64,000 bases of DNA from Gammaproteobacteria bacterium (GTDB lineage: Bacteria > Pseudomonadota > Gammaproteobacteria > UBA6429 > Thiohalophilaceae). The stretch is from positions 930,001 to 994,000 of the forward strand of contig WGLP01000002.1 in assembly GCA_016125505.1 (NCBI GenBank), given 5' to 3'. Both the position numbers and the translations under genes were made by a program. Shown here in pieces: positions 1 through 9,679 of the stretch; position 1 is the first letter of the stretch, and the number at the start of each line of letters is the position of its first letter. Under the pieces are notes generated by a model. The model was not told the origin of the DNA, ran no database searches, and saw only the letters and a list, made by a program, of their open reading frames with translations.

Positions 1-205
1 CGCCTTCTCCCAGAATCAGGTCCAGAGATAACACATCATCGAGATGAACGGACAACGCGTCCGGGCGTTCGATGAGAGCGCCTTTCAGGCTAAGATCGAT
101 CACGTGACCGACATAGGGCCTGTCTGTCGTGTTATCGGTGATCCGGTATTCGGCATCAAAGGGGATGCGGGTGAGGTGACGGCGGTGTGGGCTTGTGTCG
201 CTCAT
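1..205 (-). CDS. PilZ domain protein (3' part missing)
   Basis: The gene runs off the left edge; 68 codons are visible from an ATG at 205. The N-terminus carries the basic PilZ cyclic-di-GMP signature (arginine pairs in HRRHLTRIPF, residues 8-17) and then the D-x-S-x-x-G element (DLSLKGALI, around residues 37-45). PilZ domains bind c-di-GMP and usually act as effectors of motility or surface behaviour. It starts 33 bp after the stop of the FHA gene on the same strand, so the two are probably cotranscribed. Small stand-alone PilZ proteins are usually about 100 residues, so roughly a third is missing. Confidence 0.85.
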   Translation of the reverse strand, partial: MSDTSPHRRHLTRIPFDAEYRITDNTTDRPYVGHVIDLSLKGALIERPDALSVHLDDVLSLDLILGEG

Positions 206-238
206 GCGGGAATCACTGGGTAAGAGTGGTGTTGCACA

Positions 239-904
239 CTATTCCAGATAAAACTGCATTTTGATATTGCCAATCGTAATGGTGTCGCCGTCTTCGAGTT
301 TCACGCTGTGCTCGCCGATGGCGTTTTCGCCGACCTTGGGCGTCTTCTTGCCTTCCAGGTGTGAAATAAAATAACCGTCATGCCGGCGCGTAATCACGGC
401 GGTTGCGACGCCGGGCTTGCCGAGATTGGTCATGGAACGATTGAGACTAAGCGTCTTACCCAGATTCTGGCCGTTCAGGATTTGCAACCAACCCTGCTTG
501 TTGTTGGCAGAGTCCTGCACGACGTTATCCTGATGTTGGTGTTGCTCCGCCAGTTTTTCCATGACGGGATGGATATCAATACTGGTGGAAGATTCATTGG
601 CATCCAGCTGGCTGACTTCTTCGAAGGTATATTGCAGCGTGTGTTTGCCGATGCGGATGAGTTCGTTATTTTTGAGTTTGTGCTCGGTGATCTTGTCCTG
701 ATTGATGAAGGTCCCTTCCTTCGAATCCAGATCAAACAGAATCGCGTCCTGTCCGTGCACTTCGATGCGCGCGTGTTTGGGCTCCACCGCCAGGCTATCG
801 ATATGCACCAGGCAACCCGGATCGCTACCAATGAAGGTAGCCCCTTGTTGCAGCGGGAAAACGCGTAGTACTCGTCCTTTGAATGACAGCGTCAGCTTGG
901 ACAC
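239..904 (-). CDS. protein with two FHA domains
   Basis: A 221-residue cytoplasmic protein without signal peptide or membrane segment. Residues 1-95 form a canonical forkhead-associated domain: FIGSDPGC, then KHARI, then KEGTFIN, the phosphothreonine-binding loops. A Gln/Asn/Asp-rich linker (95-135) leads to a second FHA-like fold (137-221) that keeps the strands and the DGDTITIG ending but lacks an obvious S-x-x-H. FHA domains bind phosphothreonine peptides, often from Ser/Thr kinases or secretion systems; no such partner is in the window. The start is a GTG with GGAG seven bases upstream. A second FHA protein at 48766 resembles the first domain. Confidence 0.85.
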   Translation of the reverse strand: MSKLTLSFKGRVLRVFPLQQGATFIGSDPGCLVHIDSLAVEPKHARIEVHGQDAILFDLDSKEGTFINQDKITEHKLKNNELIRIGKHTLQYTFEEVSQLDANESSTSIDIHPVMEKLAEQHQHQDNVVQDSANNKQGWLQILNGQNLGKTLSLNRSMTNLGKPGVATAVITRRHDGYFISHLEGKKTPKVGENAIGEHSVKLEDGDTITIGNIKMQFYLE

Positions 905-1015
905 TGTAAGTCTCCGAAAGTAAAGAAAAAATCTATATTTATCTTGGGATTATAGACCGTATCTCATGTGAATGTACAACTCACGATGAGGTTAACGGCT
1001 GTTCGGGGGATAGGT

Positions 1016-2299
1016 TTAATTATTCCCGGCCTGTTTGCCTTGCCAATCGGCATCAATCCGCACCGTTTTGACGCTACTGCTGGTCGTTTGCACAATTTCC
1101 ATTGGGTAATCGGCGAGACGGAGGCTGGTGCCCGGTTCCGGAATGTGTTCCAGATATTCGATAATCAGTCCATTGAGGGTCTTGGGGCCATTCGTTGGCA
1201 GTTTCCAGTCCAGCGTGCGGTTCAACTCGCGAATACTGACGCCGCCATCTACCAGATAACTGCCGTCTTCCTGGCGGTGAATATCCGCGTGTTGTGCGGC
1301 AGGGTCAGTAGTAAATTCACCGACGATTTCCTCCAACAGGTCTTCCAGGGTGATCAGACCCATGATGTCGCCGTATTCATCGACGACTAAACCAACCCGG
1401 CGTTTTTCCCGCTGAAAATTCAATAATTGGGTGTTCAAGGGAGTGCCTTCAGGAACGAAATACGCTTCGCGGATTATCGCGCGGAAACTCTCTTTATTTG
1501 CCGTCTCGGGTTTTTGAAACAAGCGCAGTGCCTTGCGCAGGTGAAGAAAGCCGATGATGTGATTGATGTCCCCTTCATACACCGGTAAGCGAGTGTGCTG
1601 ACTTTCCGTGATTTGGGTGACAATACTGTCCCAATCATCTTCCATGTCAATGCCCACGATATCATTGCGGGGAATCATGATGTCTTCGACAGTGATCTGT
1701 TCCAGGTCCAGGATGTTCAGCAACATCTGTTGGTGACGCTGCGGGATCACGGTACCGGCTTCATTGACCACGATGCGCAGTTCCTCGGTACTCAGGTCAT
1801 AGTTCGAGGCGCGTTCTGCGCTGATGCCAAGTACCCGGAACACGAGATTGGACGCCTGATTGGTCAGCCACACGATGGGGTATAACAATTTGAGCAGCGG
1901 CTCCAGCGCATAGGTTGCGGGTAAGGCGTAGCGCTCCGGTTGTAACGCAGCCAGCGTCTTCGGGGTCACTTCAGAAAAAACCAGCACCAATGCCGTCAAC
2001 ACGAACGGGCTGATCACGGCACCCTTGTCGCCAAACAGGCGATAACCAATAAGCGTACCGATCGAGGCGGCGAGAATATTGACCAGGTTGTTGCCCAGGA
2101 GAATCACGCCAATCAATCGCTCGGGCCGTGCGAGGAGCCGAAGGGCCGCCTTGGCACCGCGGTGATTATTATCCGCAAGGTGACGCAGACGGTACCGGTT
2201 CAGACTCATCAAACCTGTCTCCGAACCGGAAAAAAATCCCGAAAAGATGATAAGGAAGACCAGTGCGCCTATCAGGGCACTAAGCGGGATATCGTCCAA
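1016..2299 (-). CDS. corB: CNNM/CorB-family membrane protein (DUF21-CBS-CorC_HlyC)
   Basis: About 427 residues. An N-terminal DUF21/CNNM transmembrane domain (helices near the N-terminus and around residues 60-140 of this product, with FSGSETGLMSLNRYRLRHL) is followed by a CBS pair beginning at MIPRNDIVGID and a C-terminal CorC_HlyC domain. The family takes part in Mg2+/cation efflux at the inner membrane. The open frame extends to 2362, but that upstream TTG has no ribosome site. The TTG at 2299 has AGGA ten bases upstream and fits where homologues begin, just before the IPLSAL segment. The order corB-ypjD facing ffh matches the E. coli yfjD-ypjD-ffh neighbourhood. Confidence 0.9.
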   Translation of the reverse strand: MDDIPLSALIGALVFLIIFSGFFSGSETGLMSLNRYRLRHLADNNHRGAKAALRLLARPERLIGVILLGNNLVNILAASIGTLIGYRLFGDKGAVISPFVLTALVLVFSEVTPKTLAALQPERYALPATYALEPLLKLLYPIVWLTNQASNLVFRVLGISAERASNYDLSTEELRIVVNEAGTVIPQRHQQMLLNILDLEQITVEDIMIPRNDIVGIDMEDDWDSIVTQITESQHTRLPVYEGDINHIIGFLHLRKALRLFQKPETANKESFRAIIREAYFVPEGTPLNTQLLNFQREKRRVGLVVDEYGDIMGLITLEDLLEEIVGEFTTDPAAQHADIHRQEDGSYLVDGGVSIRELNRTLDWKLPTNGPKTLNGLIIEYLEHIPEPGTSLRLADYPMEIVQTTSSSVKTVRIDADWQGKQAGNN

Positions 2300-2381
2300 A
2301 AATTCTGAGTCCTGTGTTGGGGGGCATAACCATCTTACTAAGGCCGGGGCGGGGGTCGTCAAGCAGTGAGTGCTGCCATGC

Positions 2382-3185
2382 CTAGTATTTCAGGATGACC
2401 TCGATGACAAATTTGCTGCCGAAATAGGCAAGTAACAGAAAGACAAAGCCGGTGAGGGTCCAGCGGATTGCGATACGGCCCCGCCAGCCATAACGCCAGC
2501 GGCCCCAGAGCAGGATGGCATAGAGGATCCATGCCCCGACGGAGAGCACGACCTTGTGCGCCAGATGTTGAGCAAACACGTCTTCCAGATAGATAAAACC
2601 GCTCACCACAGAAAAAGACAGCACGATGAATCCGGTGGCAATCATGCGAAACAGCAGGCGATCCATGGTTTCCAGGGGAGGCAGGGCGCGGACGAATCCC
2701 ACGGGGTGTTTGTTATGCAAATAGGTATCCTGGATATAGAGCAAGATGGCCTGCAAGGCGGCGATGCTCAGCAAACTGTAGGCAATGATCGACACCAGGA
2801 TGTGCAGTTCCAGGCCACTGGTCAGGTTTTCGTCCAGGACACGGTGTTGTTTGCTCATCAGGCGTAAAAACACGGCAAAGGCGGCAAAGGGCAGTACGCC
2901 AATCAACAGATTTTCTACGGGTTCCCGCCAGGCAAATACCACCAGCATCGCGGTAATCACCCAGGTCACGACGGAAAAGACGGTAAACAGGCTCAGGTCC
3001 ATGTGGGCGGCGGCAAACAGGCGGGTGTGCAGCAGGTAACCATGGATGACGAGCGCAATCAATGCGATGGAGAGCAGGGTATGTTTGCTTAAACCGCGGC
3101 CGGCACTGGCGAGCCGATAGATCAGAAATGCGAAAAGCAGCACGTACAGCAGGATAACGAAACTGGCCAGGAGGTCTTGAATCAT
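2382..3185 (-). CDS. ypjD: YpjD/CcsA-family inner membrane protein
   Basis: A polytopic membrane protein of 267 residues with about eight hydrophobic helices and histidines at helix ends (HGYLLH near the N-terminus, LELHILV mid-protein). It matches the cytochrome c assembly (CcsA/HemX-like) family member that sits beside ffh in many Gammaproteobacteria. The tryptophan-rich haem motif of true CcsA is not evident, so haem handling is only inferred from family. The ATG at 3185 puts a membrane helix directly at the N-terminus; an 18-residue upstream extension is possible but has no ribosome site. It precedes corB by 82 bp on the same strand. Confidence 0.85.
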   Translation of the reverse strand: MIQDLLASFVILLYVLLFAFLIYRLASAGRGLSKHTLLSIALIALVIHGYLLHTRLFAAAHMDLSLFTVFSVVTWVITAMLVVFAWREPVENLLIGVLPFAAFAVFLRLMSKQHRVLDENLTSGLELHILVSIIAYSLLSIAALQAILLYIQDTYLHNKHPVGFVRALPPLETMDRLLFRMIATGFIVLSFSVVSGFIYLEDVFAQHLAHKVVLSVGAWILYAILLWGRWRYGWRGRIAIRWTLTGFVFLLLAYFGSKFVIEVILKY

Positions 3186-3239
3186 AACCCGGCTATTGTG
3201 GCGCAAGTTCCCGGAGTGCAAAAGAGGTTTGGCTGCCAA

Positions 3240-3490
3240 TAGCTTAGCTAAATGGTAAAAACCTTAATGCCGTACGAGATTCAAGCCGATGATAGCCTCA
3301 GGTTCGCGAGGAGGTAGCAATGCCCCGTAGTGCCAGGGACTGACTCAGGTTTCCCCATCTAACTCGCAGGACAGCTTGTGACCCCAGTAACATTCTGTTT
3401 TACTTGGGTTATGGCATGCTTAGCGGCTGGTCGAACGGCCCCAATGCGATAATGAATTAGATACAGTTTGTACATTTGGATCAGGAACGG
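3240..3490. other. intergenic region with small hairpins, no gene seen
   Basis: About 250 bp between divergent ypjD and the phosphodiesterase gene. I checked it for 4.5S RNA because it lies near ffh; the conserved SRP RNA loop is absent. It holds a CCTC/GAGG mini-hairpin near 3298-3316 and a CCCAGTAA/TTACTTGGG hairpin near 3383-3408, neither followed by a T-run. Promoters for both flanking genes must lie here, but none is convincing by eye. Confidence 0.4.
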
Positions 3491-4255
3491 ATGGAGATAC
3501 GGGTTTTAGGGTGCAGTGGCGGTGTTGGTGCGCATTTACGCACGACCACGATCCTGCTCGATCAGGATGTGCTCATCGATGCTGGCACCGGTGTCGGCGA
3601 TTTGAGCATTGACGAGATGTCCGCGATTCGCCACATCTTTCTGACGCATTCCCATCTTGATCACATCGCCTGTGTCCCTTTGCTGGTGGACACGCTATTT
3701 GATCGCTTGCGTACTCCTATCACCGTGCATGCGCAGGAAGTGACCCTCAACGCCTTGCGCCAGCATATTTTCAATAATGTGATCTGGCCGGATTTCACCC
3801 GCTTGCCCACGGCGGAAAAACCGGTCTTGCGCTTTGAAACCATGCACCCGGGAGACATTGTGACCCTGGGCGATCGTCGTATCGAAAGCATCCCGGTGAA
3901 CCATATCGTCCCAGGAGTGGGCTACCGGATCGAAACCACTGGTGGTGTCTTTGCCTTCAGTGGCGATACCACGACCAATGACAGTTTCTGGCAGGTACTC
4001 AATGCCCGGGATCGTCTGGACATCCTGATGGTGGAGGCCGCTTTCCCCAATGAAGAAAGCGATCTCTGCCGGCGCTCGGGGCATTACTGCCCGCAGATGC
4101 TTGCCGCGGATCTGACCAAGCTGCAGCACAAGCCCCAGGTCTATATCAGCCATAACAAGCCGGGCGCCGAGCAGAAGATCTTTGCCCAGTGCCAACAGGC
4201 CATCCACTCCCACGATATCCATCCCCTCACCGGGGGGGTGCGATTCACGTTATAA
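3491..4255 (+). CDS. metallo-beta-lactamase-fold phosphodiesterase, class II cyclic-nucleotide type
   Basis: A 254-residue protein with the MBL metal motif THSHLDH (around residues 53-59), a downstream NHIVPGVGYRI strand and SGDTTTND supplying the bridging aspartate. The overall layout resembles class II 3',5'-cyclic nucleotide phosphodiesterases and RNase Z-like hydrolases. Hydrolysis of a cyclic nucleotide is the best family-based guess, not proven here. A TTG 15 bases upstream is in frame, but the ATG at 3491 has AGGA just upstream and begins directly with the first beta strand (MEIRVLGCSGG). Its stop codon overlaps a TATAAT sequence 33 bp before ffh. Confidence 0.85.
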   Translation: MEIRVLGCSGGVGAHLRTTTILLDQDVLIDAGTGVGDLSIDEMSAIRHIFLTHSHLDHIACVPLLVDTLFDRLRTPITVHAQEVTLNALRQHIFNNVIWPDFTRLPTAEKPVLRFETMHPGDIVTLGDRRIESIPVNHIVPGVGYRIETTGGVFAFSGDTTTNDSFWQVLNARDRLDILMVEAAFPNEESDLCRRSGHYCPQMLAADLTKLQHKPQVYISHNKPGAEQKIFAQCQQAIHSHDIHPLTGGVRFTL

Positions 4256-4288
4256 TTGCGGCCAGTTTTTTTCCCTGGCGTAATCCAA

Positions 4289-5647
4289 ATGTTTGACGGA
4301 CTCAGTGATCGTTTAGGCCGCAGTATTCGTAACCTGCGTGGTGTCGGCCGTTTAAGCGAAGACAATATCAAGGAAACCCTGCGCGAAGTACGCATGGCCC
4401 TGCTGGAGGCGGATGTCGCCCTGCCCGTGGTGAAACAGTTTGTCGATCACGTGCGCGAGCGCGCCATGGGCGAAGAGGTACTCAAGAGCTTGACGCCGGG
4501 CCAGGCCTTCATCAAGATCGTCAATGATGAACTGACCCAGACCATGGGGTCGGCGAATGATGCGCTGAATCTGGCAGCGACCCCGCCGGTGGTGATCCTC
4601 ATGGCCGGTCTGCAGGGCGCGGGCAAGACTACTACCGTGGGCAAACTGGCACGCTGGCTCAAGCAACGCCAGAAAAAATCCGTCATGGTCGTGAGTTGTG
4701 ACGTGTATCGGCCGGCCGCTATCGAGCAGCTCAAAACGGTAGCCGCGCAAAACGAGGCGACGTTCTTTCCCAGTGATACCGGACAAAAGCCGGTTGCCAT
4801 TGCGCAGGCGGCGTTGCAGGCCGCGAGGGTACAGCATCAGGACGTCCTGATCGTGGATACCGCCGGACGCCTGCATATCGATGCCGAGATGATGGCGGAG
4901 ATCAAGCAAATCCACGCGGCGATCCAGCCCCAGGAAACCCTGTTTGTGGTGGACAGCATGACGGGCCAGGATGCGGCGAATACGGCCAAGGCCTTCGACG
5001 AGGCACTGCCCCTGACCGGCGTGATCCTGACCAAGACCGATGGCGATGCGCGCGGCGGGGCGGCATTGTCCGTGCGCTATATCACCGGCAAGCCCATCAA
5101 ATTCCTGGGTGTGGGTGAGAAGAGCGATGCCCTCGAACCGTTTTATCCTGACCGGGTGGCGGGCCGGATTCTCGGCATGGGTGACGTGGTTTCGCTGGTG
5201 GAAGAGGTCCAGCAGAAACTGGACGTCAGCAAGGCCGAAAAACTGGCGAAGAAGCTGCAGAAGGGCAAGGGCTTCGACCTGGAGGATTTTCGCGACCAGT
5301 TTCAGCAATTGAAAAACATGGGTGGCATGGGTGCCCTGCTGGACAAACTGCCGGGCATGGGCAAGCTGCCGCAAAACGCCATGGATCAGGTCAATGACCG
5401 TCACTTGTTGCGCATGGAGGCGATCATCAATTCCATGACCCCCAAGGAGCGCCGCCTGCCCGACATCATCAACGGTTCACGTAAACGCCGCATCGCCGCG
5501 GGGTCCGGGACCCAGGTCCAGGACGTCAATCGCCTGCTCAAGCAATTTACCCAAATGCAGAAAATGATGAAAAAGATGCGCAAGGGCGGGATGGCCAAGA
5601 TGATGCGCCAATTCAAGGGCGGAATGCCTCCGGGCTTTGGCCAATAA
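4289..5647 (+). CDS. ffh: signal recognition particle GTPase
   Basis: 452 residues, full length for Ffh. An N domain ([18 protein letters not shown]) precedes the G domain with P-loop [15 protein letters not shown], and [10 protein letters not shown], and ends with a methionine-rich M domain ([20 protein letters not shown]) that binds 4.5S RNA and signal peptides. It delivers nascent inner membrane proteins to FtsY and the Sec translocon. The in-frame TTG at 4256 is rejected as start because homologues begin at MFDGL. A TATAAT hexamer at 4251-4256 could be a -10 element, although no good -35 accompanies it. It heads the ffh-rpsP-rimM-trmD-rplS series. Confidence 0.98.
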   Translation: MFDGLSDRLGRSIRNLRGVGRLSEDNIKETLREVRMALLEADVALPVVKQFVDHVRERAMGEEVLKSLTPGQAFIKIVNDELTQTMGSANDALNLAATPPVVILMAGLQGAGKTTTVGKLARWLKQRQKKSVMVVSCDVYRPAAIEQLKTVAAQNEATFFPSDTGQKPVAIAQAALQAARVQHQDVLIVDTAGRLHIDAEMMAEIKQIHAAIQPQETLFVVDSMTGQDAANTAKAFDEALPLTGVILTKTDGDARGGAALSVRYITGKPIKFLGVGEKSDALEPFYPDRVAGRILGMGDVVSLVEEVQQKLDVSKAEKLAKKLQKGKGFDLEDFRDQFQQLKNMGGMGALLDKLPGMGKLPQNAMDQVNDRHLLRMEAIINSMTPKERRLPDIINGSRKRRIAAGSGTQVQDVNRLLKQFTQMQKMMKKMRKGGMAKMMRQFKGGMPPGFGQ

Positions 5648-5670
5648 GGCAATTTCCCTGCGATTTGGTC

Positions 5671-5698
5671 TTCACATTTGGCGGATTTCCAGTAAAAT
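5671..5698 (+). promoter_or_regulatory. probable sigma-70 promoter for rpsP
   Basis: TTCACA at 5671-5676, a 16-bp spacer, and TAAAAT at 5693-5698. It lies 65 bp before the rpsP start, which would let the ribosomal genes be expressed independently of ffh. Found by eye only. Confidence 0.5.
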
Positions 5699-5763
5699 GC
5701 GCGGTCTTCCCGGGCCTGCCCGGACATTACGACCGAGTCAATTTAGAAGGTAAGCAGAATTTT

Positions 5764-6003
5764 ATGGTAACTATCCGTTTATCACGTGGCGGCGCCAAGA
5801 AGCGGCCTTTTTACACCATCGTTGTGACCGACAGCCGCAGTGCCCGTGACGGCCGCTATATCGAGCGCGTTGGCTTTTTTAACCCTGTTGCGACCGGTGG
5901 CGAACAGCGCCTGGTTGTGGACCGTGACCGCGTTAATTACTGGCTGGGCCAGGGTGCCAAGACCTCCGAGCGCGTGGAAAAGCTGCTCAAAGACGCCGCG
6001 TAA
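5764..6003 (+). CDS. rpsP: 30S ribosomal protein S16
   Basis: 79 residues, the normal S16 length, beginning [17 protein letters not shown] and containing the diagnostic [19 protein letters not shown] segment. S16 is an early assembly protein of the 30S subunit body. An AAGG sequence lies about a dozen bases before the ATG. It is followed after 45 bp by rimM, whose product matures the 30S subunit, a conserved pairing. Confidence 0.98.
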   Translation: MVTIRLSRGGAKKRPFYTIVVTDSRSARDGRYIERVGFFNPVATGGEQRLVVDRDRVNYWLGQGAKTSERVEKLLKDAA

Positions 6004-6048
6004 CTTACGGCCTCAATAAAGCGTGTCAGTCTGACTGACGCCGCTGCC

Positions 6049-6576
6049 ATGTCTTCCAACCCCAATCACTATGTCGTTCTCGGACAAGTGGTTGGGGTTT
6101 TTGGTATCAAAGGTTGGGTGAAAATTCGCTCTGATACCGATCCTCGTGACAATATTCTTGAATATCAGCCCTGGTATTTACGTCAAGGTGATGCCTGGGT
6201 CAGCCAGCGGGTTGTGGCCAATCAGCAACAAAGCAAAGGTTTGATCGTCCAATTCGAAGGCGTTGCCGATCGCGATGTGGCGGCGCAACTCGTTGGTTGT
6301 GAGATCGCCGTTCCCCGGGAGCAATTGCCGGCACCGTCAGCGGGTGAATATTATTGGGCCGATCTCATCGGGTTGCGGGTGCGTAACAAGGCGGGCGAAG
6401 ACCTGGGCACGGTGACGAACCTGCTGGAAACTGGGGCCAATGACGTGCTGGTGGTGAGGGATGGTGAACTGGAACATCTCATCCCATTTGTGACGGGATA
6501 TTATGTCGTGAAGGTAGTGCCGGCCGAGGGCTATATCGAAGTGGACTGGCAGCGGGATTTTACAACGGGTGAGTAA
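6049..6576 (+). CDS. rimM: 16S rRNA processing protein RimM
   Basis: 175 residues. The N-terminal RimM barrel ([23 protein letters not shown]) is followed by a PRC-barrel-like half ([11 protein letters not shown], then [13 protein letters not shown]). RimM binds S19 in the 30S head and is needed for 16S maturation. Its TAA stop overlaps the trmD ATG by one base, so the two are translationally coupled. Confidence 0.97.
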   Translation: MSSNPNHYVVLGQVVGVFGIKGWVKIRSDTDPRDNILEYQPWYLRQGDAWVSQRVVANQQQSKGLIVQFEGVADRDVAAQLVGCEIAVPREQLPAPSAGEYYWADLIGLRVRNKAGEDLGTVTNLLETGANDVLVVRDGELEHLIPFVTGYYVVKVVPAEGYIEVDWQRDFTTGE

Positions 6577-7319
6577 TGCAGATTGATGTCGTGACATTGT
6601 TTCCGGGCATGTTCAAGGTGCTGTCGGACTATGGCGTGACCGGCCGGGCGATTAGCCGCGGCATCGTCGAGCTCGGCTACTGGAATCCCCGGGATTACAG
6701 CCATGATGTTCACCGCAGCGTGGATGATCGCCCTTATGGTGGTGGTCCGGGTATGGTGATGATGATTGGCCCGTTACGTGAGGCCATTCGCCGCGCGCGA
6801 CATGCGAGCAATACCCCGGCGCGGGTGATCTACCTGTCGCCGCAGGGCCGCAAGCTGGATCAACAGGGCATGAAAGAACTGGCCATGCGCGAACGTCTGG
6901 TCCTGGTCTGTGGCCGTTACGAGGGTGTGGACGAACGCCTGATCAGTGCCGAGGTGGATGAGGAATGGTCCATTGGTGACTACGTACTGAGTGGCGGCGA
7001 ACTGGCGGCCATGGTGATGATCGACGGGATTACTCGCCTGCAGCCCGAGGCCCTCGGCCACGCGGAGTCGGCCAGCCAGGATTCCTTTGTTGCCGGTCTG
7101 CTGGACCACCCCCATTACACGCGCCCGGAAGAGCTGGATGGGATGCGGGTGCCGCCGGTCCTGCTGAGCGGTGATCACCAGGCCATCCGTCGCTGGCGGG
7201 CCAAACAGGCCCTGGGCCGGACCTGGCTACGCCGCCCGGACCTGCTCACCCGGCTGGATCTGGACGCGGAACAGCAGCTGTTGCTGGCGGAGTTTATCCG
7301 CGAGCATGAGATCGAATAA
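6576..7319 (+). CDS. trmD: tRNA (guanine-37-N1)-methyltransferase
   Basis: 247 residues with the SPOUT trefoil-knot signature: [11 protein letters not shown] at the N-terminus, [26 protein letters not shown], then [16 protein letters not shown]. It methylates G37 next to the anticodon using S-adenosylmethionine, preventing +1 frameshifts. It overlaps rimM by one base and precedes rplS in the conserved order. Confidence 0.98.
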   Translation: MQIDVVTLFPGMFKVLSDYGVTGRAISRGIVELGYWNPRDYSHDVHRSVDDRPYGGGPGMVMMIGPLREAIRRARHASNTPARVIYLSPQGRKLDQQGMKELAMRERLVLVCGRYEGVDERLISAEVDEEWSIGDYVLSGGELAAMVMIDGITRLQPEALGHAESASQDSFVAGLLDHPHYTRPEELDGMRVPPVLLSGDHQAIRRWRAKQALGRTWLRRPDLLTRLDLDAEQQLLLAEFIREHEIE

Positions 7320-7354
7320 GCGCTAAAAATCCCCGTTTCCGGGCTGCGGATCAG

Positions 7355-7383
7355 TGGCTTATTGCCGGTTCGGCATGTATAAT
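7355..7383 (+). promoter_or_regulatory. possible promoter for rplS
   Basis: A perfect TATAAT at 7378-7383 lies 17 bp after a weak TGGCTT -35, about 30 bp before rplS. The -10 is convincing, the -35 poor. Confidence 0.35.
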
Positions 7384-7411
7384 TGCGCGCCTTGCGAAGA
7401 GGGTAAGACTA

Positions 7412-7780
7412 ATGAGCACGATCATCGAACAACTTGAAGCAGAACAAATGGACCGCGAGGTCCCCGACTTTGCCACCGGCGATACCGTGGTGGTACAGGT
7501 CAAAGTAAAAGAAGGCGAGCGCGAGCGTCTGCAGGCCTTTGAAGGCGTGGTTATCGCCAAGCGCAATCGCGGACTGAATTCATCATTCACCGTACGCAAG
7601 ATGTCCCATGGTGAAGGCGTGGAACGCGTATTCCAGACCTACAGCAAATCCATCGATTCCGTCACCGTCAAGCGTCGTGGTGATGTGCGTCGCGCCAAGC
7701 TGTACTACCTGCGTGACCGCGCCGGTAAATCCGCACGTATCAAAGAGAAGCTCAATCTCAAGAGCGACGATAACGCATAA
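7412..7780 (+). CDS. rplS: 50S ribosomal protein L19
   Basis: 122 residues, typical L19. Landmarks are the acidic start ([13 protein letters not shown]), [28 protein letters not shown] and the basic end [18 protein letters not shown]19 sits at the 30S-50S interface. The ATG is preceded by GAGGGTAAGACT. A strong terminator follows, closing the ffh-to-rplS series. Confidence 0.98.
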   Translation: MSTIIEQLEAEQMDREVPDFATGDTVVVQVKVKEGERERLQAFEGVVIAKRNRGLNSSFTVRKMSHGEGVERVFQTYSKSIDSVTVKRRGDVRRAKLYYLRDRAGKSARIKEKLNLKSDDNA

Positions 7781-7800
7781 GCGGTTTTTGCCCTGTCTAC

Positions 7801-7840
7801 AAAAAACGGGTAACGTTATACGACGTTACCCGTTTTTTTT
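7801..7840 (+). terminator. rho-independent terminator after rplS
   Basis: A near-perfect palindrome with core ACGGGTAACGT / ACGTTACCCGT and a six-base loop. It is flanked by an A-run on the left and eight Ts on the right, so it could terminate in both directions. Confidence 0.9.
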
Positions 7841-7869
7841 GTTTTACAGTATTGCTATTCAAAGCACAC

Positions 7870-9624
7870 ATGCGTAAAGCCTCCATCAATGTCCTGATCC
7901 TTGGCTGGGCGATATCGGTGTCGTCTATTGTGTACGCCGACAGCGTGGAGGACATCCAGCATCTGGCCGATACCGGCGCGATCAATCTCGCCATACGCGC
8001 GATTGATCGTGAACAACACAAACCCGATATCAAACCTGAGCTGTGGGAGCAGTTCGAACAGCAACGCATTGCGCTCTACCAGCAGCGGCATGACTGGCAA
8101 CAGATCGATACGCACCTGGGTAACTTGCCAGCGAATCTGTCGCCGGCATTTTCCGTGTGGGCGAGCATGCAGCATGCCCAGGCCCTGATCGAACTTGGTA
8201 ACGGTGAACAGGCGAGAGCGCTGCTGCGAAAGCTGATCTGGTCTGCAAGCGAACACGACACTCAACAACTCAGCGACTGGCGGCGTTTGATCCTGCGTTC
8301 CTATCTTGCGGATGGCCTCGCGGCCGATGCGCAAACAGCCTCGCTGCGCTATCGCCAGGACTATCCGGCGCAGGCGGAACAGGATTATCTGCTGCGCGCG
8401 CGCATCCTGTTATTGAACAAACAATATGCCGAGGCGATTGAGTTGCTCGAGCCGCATGCGGACGACCCGACGGCAGGTGCGTTGTTGTTGCTGTCGCAAT
8501 TACGTGGAGAGACACTCGCCAGCAACAAGGTCCTGCAGGCGAGTTATCGACACCTGCGTGAAAAGGGCATCGATGCGGAGATGACCGCGAACCTGTGGGC
8601 GGTGGCCAGTGAGGCGGCGCAACGTGCCGGCAAGCGCAATGCGAGGGTGATGACCCTGGAACAGGTGCTGGTGAAACGCCAGGCACTGAGTCTGCCCAAG
8701 TCCATTATCCACCCGACAAGCGATGATTTATGGAATGCCTATCTCGAGTATGCGGTGGACATCAGTAACAAACAGCAGTTATTGATTGGGCAGGATGACA
8801 AATGGCTGGCACTGGCCGACAGTATCAAGCAGAAGCAACCGATCGGCGCCCGGAGTCTGTATGCCTTCGTCATGTTGCGTGGACAACAGCCTGAAGCACG
8901 GGATACGGCGGCGGCGGCCTTTGTCTCCTTGCTGAATTCGCGCAAGCAAGGCAAAGAACTGATCCAGCTATTGTTTACCGATAGCCAGCAATACAAAAAA
9001 CGAGCCGACATTCCGGAGCCGGTGCGTCACAAGCTGGTGGACCTGGCACTGGCCGATGGCGATATCGATCAGGCATCCGAGATCATGGCAACGATTCAAA
9101 AACCGCCGCCGGGACAGGATCAATTCATGTGGTGGTTGCGGCGGGCGCGCATCCTGGTACTGGGCAACCAGGCCAAACTGGGTGTACAGGCGCTGGATGC
9201 CATTCTGGACAGTCATCCGAAGATGGAACAGCTTCAGGTTGATCGTTTCATGCAAGTGATATTTGACTTGCAGACAGCCGGGGAAAATGACGCGGCGTAT
9301 GATCTGTTTGCCAAGCTGTTTCAGCATACGGACGATCAAAAGACGCAACGGGAGATTTATTACTGGATGGCGGATTCGCGCAAGGCGCAGGAGCGGTATG
9401 ATGAGGCGGCGCAGCTTTATCTCAAATCCGCGATGTATCCGGACCCCAAGAATATGGACCCCTGGGCGCAGACAGCGCACTACCAGGCAGCGGTTGTGCT
9501 GGCCAAGGCGGGGATGTATCAGGATGCCCAAACCTTATTGGAGCATTTATTAAAGGTGACGCAAGACCCGCAGCGGCGCGAAGCCTTGCAACGTGAATTG
9601 CAAAAAATGTGGGCCATGCAATGA
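7870..9624 (+). CDS. exported TPR-type helical repeat protein
   Basis: 584 residues beginning with a Sec signal (basic MRK, hydrophobic INVLILGWAISVSSIV, likely cut after VYA). The rest is alpha-helical repeats of the tetratricopeptide kind, for example YWMADSRKAQERYDEAAQLYLKSA and AVVLAKAGMYQDAQTLLEHLL near the end. No catalytic motif is seen, so a periplasmic scaffolding or assembly role is the most that can be inferred. An in-frame TTG at 7852 falls just after the rplS terminator and is less likely than the ATG at 7870. It is the first of a co-directional run up to dsbC. Confidence 0.8.
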   Translation: MRKASINVLILGWAISVSSIVYADSVEDIQHLADTGAINLAIRAIDREQHKPDIKPELWEQFEQQRIALYQQRHDWQQIDTHLGNLPANLSPAFSVWASMQHAQALIELGNGEQARALLRKLIWSASEHDTQQLSDWRRLILRSYLADGLAADAQTASLRYRQDYPAQAEQDYLLRARILLLNKQYAEAIELLEPHADDPTAGALLLLSQLRGETLASNKVLQASYRHLREKGIDAEMTANLWAVASEAAQRAGKRNARVMTLEQVLVKRQALSLPKSIIHPTSDDLWNAYLEYAVDISNKQQLLIGQDDKWLALADSIKQKQPIGARSLYAFVMLRGQQPEARDTAAAAFVSLLNSRKQGKELIQLLFTDSQQYKKRADIPEPVRHKLVDLALADGDIDQASEIMATIQKPPPGQDQFMWWLRRARILVLGNQAKLGVQALDAILDSHPKMEQLQVDRFMQVIFDLQTAGENDAAYDLFAKLFQHTDDQKTQREIYYWMADSRKAQERYDEAAQLYLKSAMYPDPKNMDPWAQTAHYQAAVVLAKAGMYQDAQTLLEHLLKVTQDPQRREALQRELQKMWAMQ

Positions 9625-9679
9625 TAATATGGCGAACAGGCTGTCTAATGGCAGCGATGAAATCTGAAGGGAGACATTC

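Noticed and set aside
3240..3490. 4.5S RNA (ffs) near ffh
   Set aside because: The conserved SRP RNA loop (GGTCAGGTCCGGAAGG-like) is absent.
4352..5404. 350-codon open frame antisense to ffh
   Set aside because: It is complementary to the confidently identified ffh and rich in His/Leu/Gln as expected of a shadow frame.
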